From Lagopus muta (taxonomy: Eukaryota > Chordata > Aves > Galliformes > Phasianidae): a DNA stretch of 64,000 nt. The notes under the pieces were generated by a model. It saw only the letters and a program-made list of their open reading frames with translations, was not told the origin of the DNA and made no database searches. The translations under genes and the position numbers were made by a program. Within the stretch, counting starts at the first letter, position 1. Every line of letters starts with the position of its first letter. The stretch lies in the NCBI RefSeq assembly GCF_023343835.1, contig NC_064447.1, positions 12,057,501 through 12,121,500 of the forward strand, written 5' to 3'. Positions 45,822-60,024 of the stretch are shown here, in pieces.

Positions 45822-48800
45822 TTACTGGTACTAAGGGGGTACTTGGGGCTGTCCTCCCAAAGGCCATTCTAGGGATGCTCAGCATCCCATAACACCCCCC
45901 AAGAGACTGAGGTCACTAACTGGAACTCTTTAGGTGGGTCTGGGAGCTTGTCCCTATGCGAGGTGCAAATACAATGGAGGAGAGACCTTCAATTTCCATT
46001 AGAGGAGGCTGGGACAAAGCAAACTGACGTCCTTACTGCTCTCCTATTAGAGACAGGGATGTCTGTGGGATGTCCCTGTCTCTGCCTGGAAGCCTCCTTT
46101 GAAATACCTGTAGACACCTCTGACTTTCCATCTTCCTGGGAAATAGGCAGAAGAAAATTTGCAATGGCCAGAGCGAGTTTCCCCCAGTTTATGATCTGGA
46201 TGGGGGAGGGAGCAGGCTGTTACTGGTCCCCAGAGAGGTGAAGGGAGAGGTGGGACACACACCCCTCGGGAGGGGTTCCTGTTTTGAGGGAAGAAGGAAA
46301 GGACACGGACGTGGCAGTCAGGGATGTAGTGTTGGCCCTGCTAATAGAAACCCTCTGTATAAACAGGGAGAGGATCCAACAGAGATCAGAAATGGTTTTT
46401 CTTTCAAGAAAATTAAACATTTAAAACATTTGAGAACACACGCCCTCACCCCCTGGACAGTAATTAACTTCTTCCTGTGCAGAGCATGGAGCATTTTCCA
46501 AAAACAGAGTTAGATGGATTATTTTTCAAAGGAAATGTTGTTGAAAGGATCTTCTGTTATGTCCTAAAGTGGGAAAACAGTTACAGTGGCTGAGGAGGGG
46601 CTTGTTCCATGCCTGTGCCATGTTGGGGCTGCTCGAGGAGATGGAGATACTCTGGGTCCTGCAGGTTCAGCCCAGGAGCAGTCACTTCTTTTCACTGAAG
46701 AAGTCCTTGTCTGGTCATTGTAAGACCCTAGAAATCGGTGCAAAGTAAACCAGTCAACAGCAGTGAGAAAAAATCCCATGCTCAACCCATGAATGATGCA
46801 TTGCGTTTCTCCAATGCACCGCGATGGGGGAATCCTGCGATGAGAAAGAGGATGCAAATTCAGATGCAGATGCAAATATATGCAGTGTTCAAGGGGATTT
46901 ACATCCCACGTCCCCATCCAAGCCCATCTTCCTGTGAACTTCAGATGAGCTCAGTCCTTGTGAATCTCCGTTCTCAGAGCAGTAGCATGAAAAGAGGCAG
47001 CTGGTATGTGTGTTAAACAAGCACAGTGTGAATGACATCCCGGCAATAAAAGGACTCCACAGCTAGCCAAGGTGTTTGGTGGGAACAGTGCAGCTTCCCA
47101 GGCTGATCCCACCACACTGCCCGAGCCTGTGGAGGGGAGGGGAGCAGCACGAGGAGGCAAGACCGGATAGAAATGTATAAGAGTTGGGCTGGAGAGACAA
47201 TTGTGCTTTGTAGCAAAGCCTGAGGTTTGGTTGTTTGTTTTCAGTGCAGCATTGGGAAGAAAATAAAACCCAGCATTTTTTTGTGACATAGATTTGTGGG
47301 GAAGCAGCCACTCTCTGGTTGAAAAGGTCAGGTTTGCTTTCCGTATCTCCCTCTCATCAAAAATGTCGTGCAATCCATGGAACTCGGGAGAAATTTCCTC
47401 TTGCAGAGTTAAGTGAGGGCAGGCCTAGAGGGAGAGCGGGTTGCTTTTCCTAGATCAGCTCAAGGCAGCTGGGGGAGATGGGTCCACATCTGAGCACTCA
47501 GTGGCTTTTTCATAGGGTCACTGGGACCATCAGGACTCGGGTACACGACCATTTCTGAGCCATGGTCAAGCAGACCAGAAGGGACATCACAGCAGGGACA
47601 TTCCCTCTGGGGCCCTTCCCTGGCACAAGGGAGCTGCTGTCACTCATGAGCAGCCCTACAGCCATCCATTCAGCTTTCAGCACCTTTGCTGTAGGCAGGT
47701 TCCCACTGTGTCACCCCCATGAGGGGTTTGGCACCGTCAGCTCCTCCATCACAATGAGACAGAGAGTGCTGAGCCTGGAAGGACAGCAAACACATACAAA
47801 GAAAAAGAAAACAATGAAAAGAGACAAGACAAAAGGATCTGTTGGATGGCGACCAGCGCATCTGGGGAAACATCTTTGTTTCGGGGAGGGAAGAGAGAGA
47901 AGGAAAAGAGGAAAAATGCATCTGGAGCAGGGCTGCTGCTTGCTTGTGTGTGCACGCAGGGAATGCAGAACAGCTCTGTGCATTTGTGACAATAAGAGCA
48001 TGGCAGGCTGGTCACCGGTGGCTGCTCAATCCTCACTCCCTTCTGAGGTGTTTTGTTCCCATGCCTGCAGGCAGAGCTTCGTCCTTTTCTCTTCCCCACC
48101 ATCTGCTGTTGCAAATTCCCCTGAACATTGCCTGCCCGGCATAGAGTTTCAGTCTATGGTGGAAAACAAGAGGGAGAGAAATCCAACCCCCAGCCCCAAT
48201 CCCAGCCCCGTGCCCCTGTGCTGCTGCATCTCTGGCCACTGTCCCCATGGAGCGGTGGGTGCCGGAGGCACCTCTGGGTACCAGTGCTCCTTATGGGTGC
48301 TGGGGGCTCCTTGCGCTGTGCCGAGCAGGGGCAGGATGGGAATGCAGGGCCATAGACATAGTGGGATCCTCTTCCCTTGTATGGCTAGGACCAGCGGCAC
48401 ATTCCCAGCTAACCCCACTGTTTCAAATTACAAAGCTGCCCCAATCCCACCGAGCCACCTCAGATCTCAGGAGAAAGACGTCGGCGCTTTGAAATCCAGG
48501 CTGGAGCGTTGCCAGCAGGCAGTGCTCACAGCAACAGCTGGGCTCCTTCCCGACAGGACACATGACCCAACCTGGCATCAGGGGCAGAAACATGGGCTTG
48601 GGACAAGGGAAGAGGGCTCTGGAAACTGGGGCCCTGCCAGCACTTCTTGCATCATGTCCTGCCATTAGCCATCTCCCATAGGCGACCAGAGCAGACCCCA
48701 GGTCCTGGTATGTAATGCACAGGGATGCTATCCTGATCCCCTATGTGTGCTTTCCCCTTTAGATTTGCTCATGACAGCCACAGCATGAGACCTCTCCTGC

Positions 48801-49511
48801 ATTGTACAGAATAGTCTCCAAAGAGAGAGCAATTGTAATGGGTTGGAATAACTACAATTGCCAATTTTATTGGCCTATGTTGGGCTTAAGTCCCTTTGTG
48901 CACAAGTGTCCCCTGCTCATCCCTGGCCACATGTCCCTGACCTTGCAGGGAGCAGGACCATCACCAGGACAAACTTGGTCACGCTCAACCAAATTCCTGC
49001 CTTCAAAAGGGCCCAGAGTGCCTGGGCCTCTCTGGACAACAGCCCCAGAAGCTCACATTACTGCAGCTTTTGTAGCCTTAACAGCCGTGACAGCACAGCC
49101 AATAGCTGTTAGTGTGTGCTGGGAGCTGGGGTGGCGGAGGTAGCTCAGCCCAGCATTAATACCCCAAAGAGATTAATGATGCTGAGTGCTTTGAAGAGGA
49201 GAATAAGGGAATGGGAGACTAATTGGGGAGATCAATGGGAGGAAAGCCCCCATAACACCCCTCAGCACGCCAACTGGTGCACAAGGGGTTGGCTTCCCCT
49301 TGGGGACCATCCTTAGAAAGGTGCAGTCCCCATTTACCTGCTCACAGTATCTCTGTAAGACCTCTCCCAAAGGAAAGGGTCTCTCCCCCTCTCCAAGGAT
49401 CCAGACAAGGGATGCTTTATTGTGGTCAGGTGATCCATCCAGGCCATGATTACAGTTTGTTGGTATTGTCTCCTCGATATGGTGATAGGCACTTTATATA
49501 TACATGTAAAT

Positions 49512-49690
49512 AGAATCATAGAATCGAGTTGGAAAGGACCCTTAAAAGCTGTCTGGTCCTACTCCTCTGCAATGAACAGGGACACCCACAGCTTCATCAA
49601 GTGCTCAGAGCTCCATCCAGCCTGACCATGGTTATCTCCAGGGAGGGGGGCATCCACCCTCTCTCTGGGCACCCTGTGCCAGTGTGCACA
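49512..49690 (-). mobile_element. CR1 LINE 3'-end fragment
   Basis: The plus strand begins AATCATAGAATCGAGTTGG and continues through CATCCAGCCTGACCATGG and CTCTCTGGGCACCCTGTGCC, the reverse complement of a CR1 3' end. TTTCTTCCTAACC at 49871-49883 resembles the next CR1 block, so the copy may extend to about 49890 with unrelated DNA between. Confidence 0.88.
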
Positions 49691-50179
49691 AAACACAGCC
49701 CCAGGAGAGGAGTGCTGTCCCAGGTGCACAGCCAGGCGTGCCACGCTGTGCCATGCCATGCCATGCCCTGCAGGCAGACTTGTTGGCTCTGAGTGTTGCT
49801 GCATCCTTTGCTCTGAGCTGGCACAGGTAGAGCTGCAATCTCTGAGGGGAAGATCTGAACACATCCAAAACTTTCTTCCTAACCCGTTTTAACCCAGTTT
49901 GGTTGCCCCAGCCTGCACACATGTGGGTGTCCCACTGTGTGCTGCATCCCGCTGGAATTCAGCTCCTCTGTCCTCCTGTGCCTTGGCTCCACGTTGGAGC
50001 TCTGCCACAGGGAGGAGAAGAGGCTGCACACCTTTCCCTGCCTCTCACAGTTCTCTCCTGCTTTACTTTCACCCATCTCTCTCACATCCCCCTACTGGGG
50101 TATAACTGCATCTCTAGTGAGCTGATGGAAGAGCCCCATGGTCCCCCGTCACCCTCTGCTGCTCCTCCACAGAGAGCCC

Positions 50180-50315
50180 CTGTTTTGCAGAGATAGGAAT
50201 TAAAGCGGCTGGCAATGCTTTCAGGCTCATCTAACGACTTCCAGAGCCTTAATTTAATTTAATTACCATCCCCTTCTTATCTTAATCATCCCGCCTGTGT
50301 TTATAAACAAAACAC
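50180..50315. promoter_or_regulatory. Candidate regulatory element with forkhead palindrome
   Basis: It contains the 12-bp palindrome TGTTTATAAACA (50298-50309), which offers two overlapping FOX sites, plus CTTAATC and a TTAATTTAATTTAATTA run (50250-50267). It sits between GC-richer flanks. Confidence 0.3.
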
Positions 50316-51424
50316 TGCCTCCCTGCCCCACGGGCTGCAACCTGAGCGCAGCACCTCTCATCTGCACAGCTCGTTACATTCCTGCTGCCTGCACAGCCCA
50401 GCTGCCAGATGTCTGCAAGGAAGCCCATGCAAGCTGTGACTGGAACAGCAGTGCAGAAGGGGCTGAGTGTAACCACTCGGCTTCCATCCCACATGGGGCT
50501 GGGATGTGCTGCCCAGTCCTTGTGGGTGATGGTTGTTTCCATTGCTGCTTGCCCGGCCTCGGCCTTTCAGCTGGGATATTTACATCAAATAAATATGGGA
50601 TGATGTGGGGAAATGTGGGGTGTGGGGAAATGAGCAGCCAATGGGGTGTCTGTAAGATGCTGCCCTGCACAAACTCAGCAGTAAACGTGGGATGAGCCAC
50701 CTTATGAGCCCCTGATGGAGTCATTGCTGGAGGTCACACTGGAATTCTGAAACCCCCAAATGAGCCTAGAAATGCAGGGAACCCATGGCAAACCTGCTGT
50801 TCCTGGGGATACTGTGAGTCCCCCCACCCAACAGTGTGGATAGAGGGGTGAAGAATGGCATGAGTGGCTCCATGATTTTAAAGTTTTCCCTGTTTCTTCT
50901 ATAGAACGTCCGCCTGGTCTGCCTCTACTCCTCCACATCTCCTTGGTTGTCCCACCATGGGCCACAGCTGAGCAGAAAGCAGGAAGCCCTCCAAGGCTGC
51001 TGTCATTTGCCTTCCCTCCTGACACTGGCTTGAGCTCATCTTCATGCCAACCCTGCTGAGCACTGAGATGCTCCCTGCTTCAGAAGGTGAGGCGAGCCTC
51101 CGCAAACAGAAGAGCATCTTGTAAACACCCCAACAAGGGGCTTGGCTCGATACACATGTAAAAACAAACCTTGGCTATCACTTCAAAAGCCTCATAGCTT
51201 AAAAAGTTGTTATGATATAACCTTGCACGTACACAAGTGCATGCAGGAATGCCAGCTGCTGGAGGAGGCTGAAGTTTGAGTTCCCAAAACACTGGGAATC
51301 ATCAGGATTGTCAGATCTGGGACAGCCAGACATCCCAGGGAATTGGGTCAGCACAGCCATGGCCAGCCAACACCTGGGGGAATTTCCTCTGGAGAGGTTT
51401 TCTGTCCCTGAAATTTAGGCAAAC

Positions 51425-51545
51425 AGAATCATAGAATCATAGACTCATTTGAGTTGGAAAGGACCCTTAAAGGCAATCTGGTCCCATGAACAGGGACACC
51501 CACAACTCCAACAGTGCTCAGAGCCCCATCCAGCCTGACCTCAGG
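51425..51545 (-). mobile_element. CR1 LINE 3'-end fragment
   Basis: The plus strand reads GAATCATAGAATCATAGACT, GTTGGAAAGGACCCTTAAAG and CCCATCCAGCCTGACCTC. It is closely similar to the copy at 49512-49690 but lacks about 10-15 bases found there after the GTCC of the lead-in. Confidence 0.9.
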
Positions 51546-53219
51546 CGATCTGGGGATAAAGGAGAACAGAAACCCCACAAATGTGGCTGTGAGCATGGGC
51601 AGGGTGCTCACTGGGATCTGCTATCCTTACACCAGGAGCTGGCAGGAAGGATGCAGGTTTTTCCTATTATAGCTTAGTTATGGGACTAATAAAGCTCTTC
51701 AATCGTTGTTCGTCACTTGTACGCGCACACACACTAAAAGGCTCAGAGCAAAAGTGGAGAGGGAGCGAGCACTTGGCAAAGACCTTATTGGCCACCTCCT
51801 ATTTCTAAAATAATGCTTAAAAAAAAAAAAGGTGAAGGGAGAAAGATGATCCATCCCAGGGCTAAGTGGGCACAGAGCTGCCCGACCCCCCTGCCCCCAC
51901 CCAAGTGCAGGATCCCCACCTCTTGATTCCAGACATCCCATCAATAAGGCTGCCAGCAATAGAAGCTTATCAGCCCATAAAACGCACCCTCCTGTGCACA
52001 TATTCCCGGGGCAAGGCTGTGATAAGGGGTTCAAATGCAGGAAATGTGAGAGAGCACAATAACAAAGGCACATTGAGGAGGCCCTACATAAACAATGGCC
52101 CGGCCATGGGCTAAGCAAGGGGCACAGTGAATGGCACCCATATTTCTATGGTGGAACAGGCATCTGTGGAGTGTGATTCAGGTCACACAAATGGACTTGG
52201 ATATGACCAAATCTGCAGGGATTTGGCCCAGGAACAGCCTGGCTCAGCAATGGTGCTGAAGGTGGCTGCTAGGGCTCAGAGCTGAGCGAGACACCAGGAA
52301 ACATGCAGATATCACATCTGTTAGAGCCCAGTGACACTGATTTTTTACCATTACTTTTTAGTTTGTTGTGGAATAGCATGTACTGCAACAGCAAACGTTA
52401 TTCAAATATTTGTGAAGTCAGGGCTGGTGCACTCTGTGTGCCGGCAGCTTCCTCGTGTCCTTTCTCAGAGCCCAGAAAAAAATCAACCCATCTGCAAGGG
52501 AAAATACTTCAGTGACATGTTTACTTTTTTTCACAGCTTGTTTTCTCGCCTGGATGGGAAAAGCCTGAGGCCATCAGCGGGGCTCCCGTCCCGTCCCGCT
52601 GTAGGCTGGCAGGTGGCAGTGCCCTGCAGAGTTTAAGGTTTCATAGCAGAGGAGCAGGGTGTCCAGGTTTCCATTTGAATCCATCAGATGAACCAAGCGT
52701 CCCAAAGCCGTGCTCTTTCAGTGTCCGTCCATTCAATCTACCCTGCTGGTGGCTGTCAGCTGGGAAACTCTCCCCTGTCACCAACCTGACCTTTAGGGAT
52801 GCCATGACCCATCAGCCCAAACTCTTCCACATTAAATAAACTGAGTACAACACTCTATCTGCACCAGCAACATTTCCAGTCCCTTAATCATTTCTGAGGC
52901 TCTTTTCCTGGACTTTCTCTTTATACCACCCTCCTGCTTGGCCAGGGGACACTGGAGCAGGGACACCGCACTGCCGCAGCAAAGACCACAGATGAGCTTG
53001 GAGTTGCTGCAGTGCTTTGCAGCCACACACATGGGCACTCCAGGAGCCTGGCTTCCCTTTAGGGGAACATGGAGATGTTTTTAGGGGTTGTCCCACTAAA
53101 AAATTAGGCCAAAACCACAGTTCTGCCATGGCTTTCACATTTTTAGATTCTTTTCAAGGTTGTCCCATTCTATAAACATATCTTCCCTTTTCATTCCTAG
53201 AAATATCTGTGGTTGTATT

Positions 53220-53239
53220 TAAAAAAAAAAAAAAAAAAA
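53220..53239. repeat. Poly(A) tract
   Basis: An uninterrupted A run of about 19 bases with no recognisable retrosequence or target-site duplication beside it. Confidence 0.85.
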
Positions 53240-56200
53240 GCACTTTTTGGCTTGCACCACACTGGCTTACCCTCTAACAGCCATTTACAAATATTATCCA
53301 AAGGGTTTCATTTTTTTCCACTGAGCAGGTAAAGCTGGGGAGGCTCAAGAGCCAGTTTCTGTGCAGCCCTGCTGGAAAAGCAGCTGTGTGACCACATTTC
53401 CCCCTGGCAGCAGCATTTTGTAGCCCACAGGCACCCATGTTTGACCTCCCATCAGCATGCCATCGTGGTTTTACATCACCGGTGTTTATCAATCTGTGTA
53501 TCAATGTAAGTGGTAGGCTCCACTCTGGCTCCATTTGTACCACAGCCAGACACCAAATCAAACCACACAGCCAGGCCTGTTGCACTGACAGTATCATCTT
53601 TATCAGCCCAAATCCTAGCCCTGCAGAAACGAAGAATTTAGCAGAGATCTATTTTCATCATCTGCTGGGACTGGCATCAGTCACACCCCTCCTTTAATTA
53701 ACTTCACATTGCTTTCTGTAAAAGCTCTCTCAGTATGTCAGCCTTGATGGATGTCAAGCTGGCAGGCTCTAAATAACCCCAGGGGCCCTATTGCCCTTTT
53801 CAAAATACTGACTTCTTTCTCGACCTCCTGTCAGTTTGCCACATAGGAGAAAATGTTGGAGCTGGGAGACCTAAACAGCAGAGTGCCACATCCATGCACA
53901 AAGACAATAGGTACCAATGGGCGCTGGGCACAATGGGTCCAGAAACATTCCCCAGGCACAGATCTCATGAGCAGCACCTGGAGGCAGGCAGTGGTTTTGT
54001 GGTGTGGACAAACATCTCCCGGGGACTCACCAGGATTTTCCCAACTCTTTTCCTTTATGAGGGAGGGGGTGAGGTTTTGACCTCAAGCCTTCCCAAGTGT
54101 TGCTCTCGAGCATTAATCCAATGGGGTGCCTCCGTTTCCATGACCCTATTTCCACTCTCAGCGTTACAATCCTCTCCAGCTCCATGAGCTGTTCCAGATG
54201 TTTTGGAGTTTGGTTAAAAACTCCAGAAAAGAGAGAAAAGAAAAAAAAAAAGAAAATAAAAAGGGATTTCTCCCAGCAGTTGGATCAGAAGGAGAAGGAG
54301 GGAAAGCAGAGGGCGTGAGGAGCAGAGTCATGGTGTGGTAACCTCTGCCCAGGCTACACTCTGCATCGTGTACAAAGTTGGATTGATTAAGTGCTCAGGC
54401 AGATCAGAGCTATCCCAGATCGTTTGTGGAGATTGGGGGTGGAACCCTGCAGCCCCTTTTCCATCCCATCCATGGGAGCTATGCCCCAGCCATGACTGAT
54501 GGACATCTCTCTGCCTGCTTGGTCCCTGCATAGGGTTGGAAACTCACTATCAGCCTTGGTGGGAGTGCAGCCGAGCGCAGCACAAGGAAGAGCTGCAGAT
54601 ACATCCTCAGCTCTCCTGAGCTCCAAGCTGATGGACCTTCAGCCCCACTCCCCAGCTCAGCTCTATGAGCAGGAACATTGCAGTCAGGATGTGGGTATGT
54701 CTGCGGTGAGCCTCAGCCTTCCCTGGATGAACCCCTTCACAGGGCGTGAAGCATCTCCCAGCACTGTGCCCTTGTTACCAGTTTATGGCTGTTCCTCTCA
54801 CACACACTGATGGTTCACTCATAAACCACCCTTCACGTCCCCACTGAAATTCTCATGCTCTGCACAGCTATATCTGTAACTACATAGGAATAAATTATAT
54901 ATAAGCCCATCACCAGAAATAGAGAGAGACTGAATCAGCAGCCTCCACCCAAGGCACTGGGAGCTGGATTTGTGGCTGGAGCCCATCTGCAGCTATAAAA
55001 GCCAATATGAAAATAAAGAAGAAACCAAATGACATGGCATCTCCTTGCCTTGACCACAGGTTCCCTGGGGCACTGACTGTCTTATTGTTCATCTCAAGAA
55101 CAACTTTGCTCTCTGCAGATGAAGAGCTGGAGGAGAGTCAGAGAGTCTCTCTGCGGGAAGGGGCAGAGGGAAGCAGAACTCCCGAGGGGGATCAGGGTGA
55201 GCAGCAGGATGAGCAACAGCAAACAGGGCTAGAGGGAAGGAAAATGTGGTGCCACCAGCTGCCACCTTTTTGGCTTAACCTGGTGCAGCCTGGGTGCTGC
55301 CACTAGGCAGCTGGTGCTGGTAGCAAGCCCTGCATGGTGGCACAGCTAAGAGCTGCTGGGGGAAAAGAGAGAAAGGATTCAGGCTTAAGGTTTAGGTGTT
55401 TGGCTGAAGAGGTCTCCCAGCCCCTGTGTGGGTCTGGAGGGAGTGAGACTGGTAGACTTTGCTCCATCCCCAAAATCCATTCAACTTGAGATGTTTCAAG
55501 TCAATAACACAAACGTGCTTCTCTCAGTTTGAGCTATCCTGATCACATCAGGAAACAAATACACTTGGTTCCCCAAATGGGAGAAGGTTTTTTTGTCACC
55601 ATCGTCATTTTTCGAGTTTCAGTCTTTGTCAGCAGCCCTTCCTCTTCCTCCCTGCTCTCCAAAATAGCAGAAAGCTGCATAGTCCCCCCTGCTGCCTCGC
55701 AGCGTGCTGCAACACCCCGATGCCAGCCCCATGCAGCAGAGGTCACAGCTCATGTGGGGAGGACCAAGACTCCAAGCTCAGGCTTTGCTGACTTGGTGGT
55801 CAGGCTGATCATTGTCTGGAGTCTTGCTGGTATTGATTCCTTTCAGGCCTGCCAAGCCAAAAATGCCCTTCTGTACACTCATCTCCTGTGTATCATTCCC
55901 CCATCACTCCAGGGGCTGGGATGGATGCAGCCTCTAGGATAGTTGTTGTCAGGGTTTCAGACATGAACATGGGAAAGCCTGTGTGATCCCTGCATGCCAC
56001 TGTGATTTCCTCGTGCCAACAACCCTTGCAAAGAGCTGGTGGGCTCCACACCTCCCGATGTCCCCACACCCAAACCATCCACACGGAACCTGCCAAGAGC
56101 TTCCAGAGCTCCAGCTCAATGGATGCACCTGTGTCTGATGTATACTCAAACCTCGCAGGTCAGCTCCCTCCTTCCACCCAGCTCTGGGCTTCCCCCTCCT

Positions 56201-58527
56201 CTTCCTCCTCCCCAACAGCAGCTGCAGGCGCACGACTGCAGCTCCATCCCACGCACAGCTCCCGGGGAGGAATGCAGCCTTTGATGATATGTGGCTGCCT
56301 GTGCCGTGCTCAGGCCTGTTGCCACGTGGGTCCCTGTCCAAGGAGCTGGCATGGGGCTTGCAGGGGGAGCATTAGCAAGAGGCTGTTGTGCTGTTACTTG
56401 TGGGAGTGAAAGCCCGCGGCCAAGCTGCAGCCCCTCCACAGTTGGGCCCCCTCCCCCAGCATTTTAGGGCAGTAAATCACTCAGCACCAAATCAGAGTGA
56501 CTTAGACCAAGGAAACCTGGCCCTCAAAGCCTCACCTCACCTGGGAAGTGCTTCTGGATTGACAGTACTTTTTGAAGAGGCTGCAGGGGATGGAATGGGC
56601 TTTGCCAAACCTGACTGCATCCCCAGGAAGCAGAAATTCCCCACATCCAGACAGGAGTGGAGAATGGAGGGATCACATCTCTCCCCTCTCCATCCCAGAG
56701 CTCTGTCATCACTTTAGCCATGAGTCAGAGATCCCATGAGGGCCACACACAGCACCCACACTCTGACACCAGGGACCACAGGGGCTCTGCACCAGCGCTG
56801 CTCCTCCCCATCCATCCTGAGGAGAAGGAGGCAGGTGTTTCCCTGAGGAGTTTGGAAGGGATAAATCAGGTACCAGCAAACACAGCAGGGCAAATACTTA
56901 CAGATGATCAAATATTGGCTCAAGGAATCCTGGGTGGTAAACAACACCCTGCACCACGCCTTGCTTTCTGACAGAACAACCATGCCCTGACTGCAGCAGG
57001 GCCAGAGCATGCAGCCAGCCCTGGCCAGGGGAATGGAGGTGGCTGTAGCCTGAGCTCATCCACCCTCTGTTGCCTCCTGCTTGTCACACATAGACAGGTC
57101 CCTGGCTCACTGTTGGAGCCTGAATGTCCCACACCAGAAGCAGCAAAGTACCAGCAAGCAGCGCCTGGTGGAATGCCCATATAAGAGCAAACATGAGCTC
57201 CAGAATATACGCAAAACTCCTCTTTCATTTACTCATTTAACCCGGTGGTGCTGGAGCTGATAGTGCTGGCTTCCTTTCAAGCAGACGCCAGATATAAATA
57301 AAATAAACCAGGCGAGCTTCGTGCTTCCACCGTGCCGCCTTTCATCCCCACTCCTCAAAGCTGCCCAGAGGAAAGTCCCAATGAGGGAGCAGGGAGCAGC
57401 AGGCCTTGGCCTCAGCTGCACTCCTGCAATGCCCGGCCCAGAGAGGAGTGGCACTGCCATGCACAGAGGCAGAGATTTGTGCCATCGTTCACATGCCTGC
57501 CAACAGGAGCTCATAACCAAGAGCTGCAGGCGCATTGGAGGAGCAGCACCACTTCCCTTTCCCCAGACAGGAGGACCAGGGGACACGCTGCCACTGCGCC
57601 AAGGCACGGATAAACAGACACAGGGTGGGACCCAACGCCTCAGCAGCTCGTTAGGGCCGTGCTGGAGCTGACACTTCACAGGGCCGGGCACAGGCAGCGT
57701 GTGCCGGTGGGTGTGAGCTTTCCCATGTCTCTTGCCGCCCTGCAGGGTGTGATGTTTTTCTTTCCTCGTGGCTTTTTTTAGGCTGAGCTCGCTCTGCAGG
57801 GCGCTTTCAGAGGGGCAGCGGTCTCTTTAAGGAGCTGCATGGAGAGGTGCGGGCTGCAGAGCAGAGCACATCCCGGAGCGGAGGCACAGAGGTGTTGCAT
57901 CAGGCTGCGCTGGCATCAGACTCGTGCACTGCGCCGTTCGTCTGATGGTTATCAGTCGTCTAAGCGAACTGCCCGGAGTCTCCAGCCCTCTCCTGGCAGG
58001 TCCTACAAATTGCAACGTGGAGAGAGCAGAAACAGCGGTTAGCAGAGGCTGTAAAGCAGGCAGTAGGGTGGGGATGCTCAAAACACAGTTGTCCCCAACC
58101 CCACGGCAGCCAGCACAGGGAGGACAGAACCCCAGCCCCGACACGGCTGCTGGTTCGTTGGACAGAATAAGAAACGAAAAAGTAGACATGAGACATTACT
58201 GAGTTGGTGGAGCAAATATGGCCAAGCCTGCACCCCCCATACCAAAAAATACACAATTCCTAGGTTAAATATTGCTAGTTCTTTAAGGCTTCAGGCCTGG
58301 AGACTCCTGTGCTAATAACCCCAAGGGAGTTACCAGGGGTAGCTCCCAAGTTTCTCCATCCCTGAGCAGCAACGGGGCAGAGGAGCGTGGCTCTGGCTGC
58401 AGCCCAGCACCAGGTACCCAAAGCAACCCTGCATGCACCAGCCCAGTGCCTCGTTGGTGTATTTTGAGCATGTGGGCTGATCTGTAAGCCACCAGTAGGT
58501 GTGTATCACTGAGGTTTCCCAGCTGCG

Positions 58528-58528
<1 letters not shown>

Positions 58529-58568
<40 letters not shown>
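58529..58568. repeat. (TA)20 microsatellite
   Basis: Twenty perfect TA units. Such a long perfect array is expected to vary in length between individuals. Confidence 0.95.
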
Positions 58569-58572
<4 letters not shown>

Positions 58573-60024
58573 TGAGTACATATAAGGTCAGATATTAATA
58601 GGGCATAGGGCAACAGCATCCAAGGGCATACACAGCACTGTAAGAGGTGTGGACACAACCAGGACAGCGTGCTGTAGTTTCTGGCTGGCAGGACAAAGTA
58701 AATACAGAACAGCATGCAGCACTGCAGGGGAGTATGCCTAATGTCGGGGCACAACTGAGTTAAGTGTGGGATGGACACCACATTCCTACAAGAGCTCACA
58801 GTAAAATACAAGCAGGTATCAGAAGCCAAAGAATCACGTGCAGAGCGGTCGCAAGAACACAGGAAAATTGGTTTATGGAGTGTAGATGCAAGGAATGCAC
58901 TGGGGTCCTGAGAATGCATCCTGTGTGTTTGGAGACCTCTACAGACTAATGAACGCAACCGCACTTGCAGAGAAGCAGTTTCTCACAGGGGAGATCTGTG
59001 TGAAAATCCCCGTGGGAAGCATCAGTGTTGGGCTCCTCGCTGAGCACTTCTGTCACTCCATGAACAGCAGGAGAAGAGCCTGGGGACAAATGACCGAGAG
59101 CAGGACAAGGATTGTAACGGCTTAGGGATAGGTGCAAACACTGCCTGTTGTACAACCAAATGGCTGACAAATGCGTGAGCAGGTCTGCTAATAAGAGATT
59201 TGATAATCACCAAAGTGTCACGCTAATGAAGAGCCCCTGCAGCTAACCAAGCTGTCAGACCATCAGCTCATTTTCTGTGCCGTGTTTTTCTTTGCTGTAA
59301 GCCAGCAGCACGCAGTCAGCATGCCTGGGAAAAGCAATGCCACTGAGAGCCAACCGCCCACCTCCAACAGCTGACTTTAGACGTGTTCCCACTCCCTTCC
59401 TCCTTGTTAAGCAGAGGTGATGATGGCTCCCAAGGAATGGCACAACAGGCAGAAGGCAAACAAGGCACACCTGTACAACCAGCCCCTATTTGGGCACAAT
59501 TTGCTGTGTTTGCACCTTTCCCAAAGCTTTTACTGCTCTCACCAAAAGGAGTCAAACTGAATTTTGGGAGCACTGAGCATCTCCATAGTTGCTATCCCCA
59601 GAAGCAGAGCAGTCAGAACCTTCTCCACCCTCAAGAGTTCACCCATCTCTCCAAAAAATATTTATGCTGCTTTTTGTGCTCCTGCAGGGCAGCCCTGCAG
59701 AAAAGCCACAACTCCAGCACTGCTTGGCCAAGCACCACTGTTAGCAGCAGGGCAGTGAGCTCAGCACTTGCTGCTGCTGGTGGCTTCAGCAGCTGCACTG
59801 GGAACTCTCACGGGGCCCAGCTGGACATCGCCCTGCCAGGACAGCTGCAGATCTGTGGGCAGTGCTTGGTTTCACAAGACAAAACCAGCACTTCCAGCAG
59901 CTTCTCCAGAAACTGTGACTCGTGCTGGTGTCTGTGCTGCAGGGGTGAGGTGGGCACTGGCACAGATAGGAGCCTTGCTTCTTCCTCTCTGCACAGCATC
60001 CTTTGCCTCCTCAGCACCTTCACT

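Larger units (their letters stand above)
29514..49511. other. Intergenic DNA between LFNG and GRIFIN, middle part
   Basis: This stretch contains three CR1 fragments, several low-complexity tracts and two candidate regulatory blocks, and no supported gene. A run of A with one G (29656-29679) and a (T)9 run (33541-33549) are additional simple sequence. No tRNA or other structured RNA gene was recognised. Confidence 0.65.
51546..60024. other. Intergenic DNA between LFNG and GRIFIN, distal part
   Basis: No supported gene. The segment carries poly(A) and (TA) arrays and a homopurine stretch near 54231-54265 with otherwise unique sequence. Nothing else was recognised. Confidence 0.65.

Noticed and set aside
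52020-52040. GGGTTCAAATGC as a tRNA B box
   Set aside because: No matching A box or cloverleaf arms at the right spacing.
53220-53239. Poly(A) run as the tail of a processed pseudogene
   Set aside because: No recognisable gene-like sequence, polyadenylation signal or target-site duplication precedes it.
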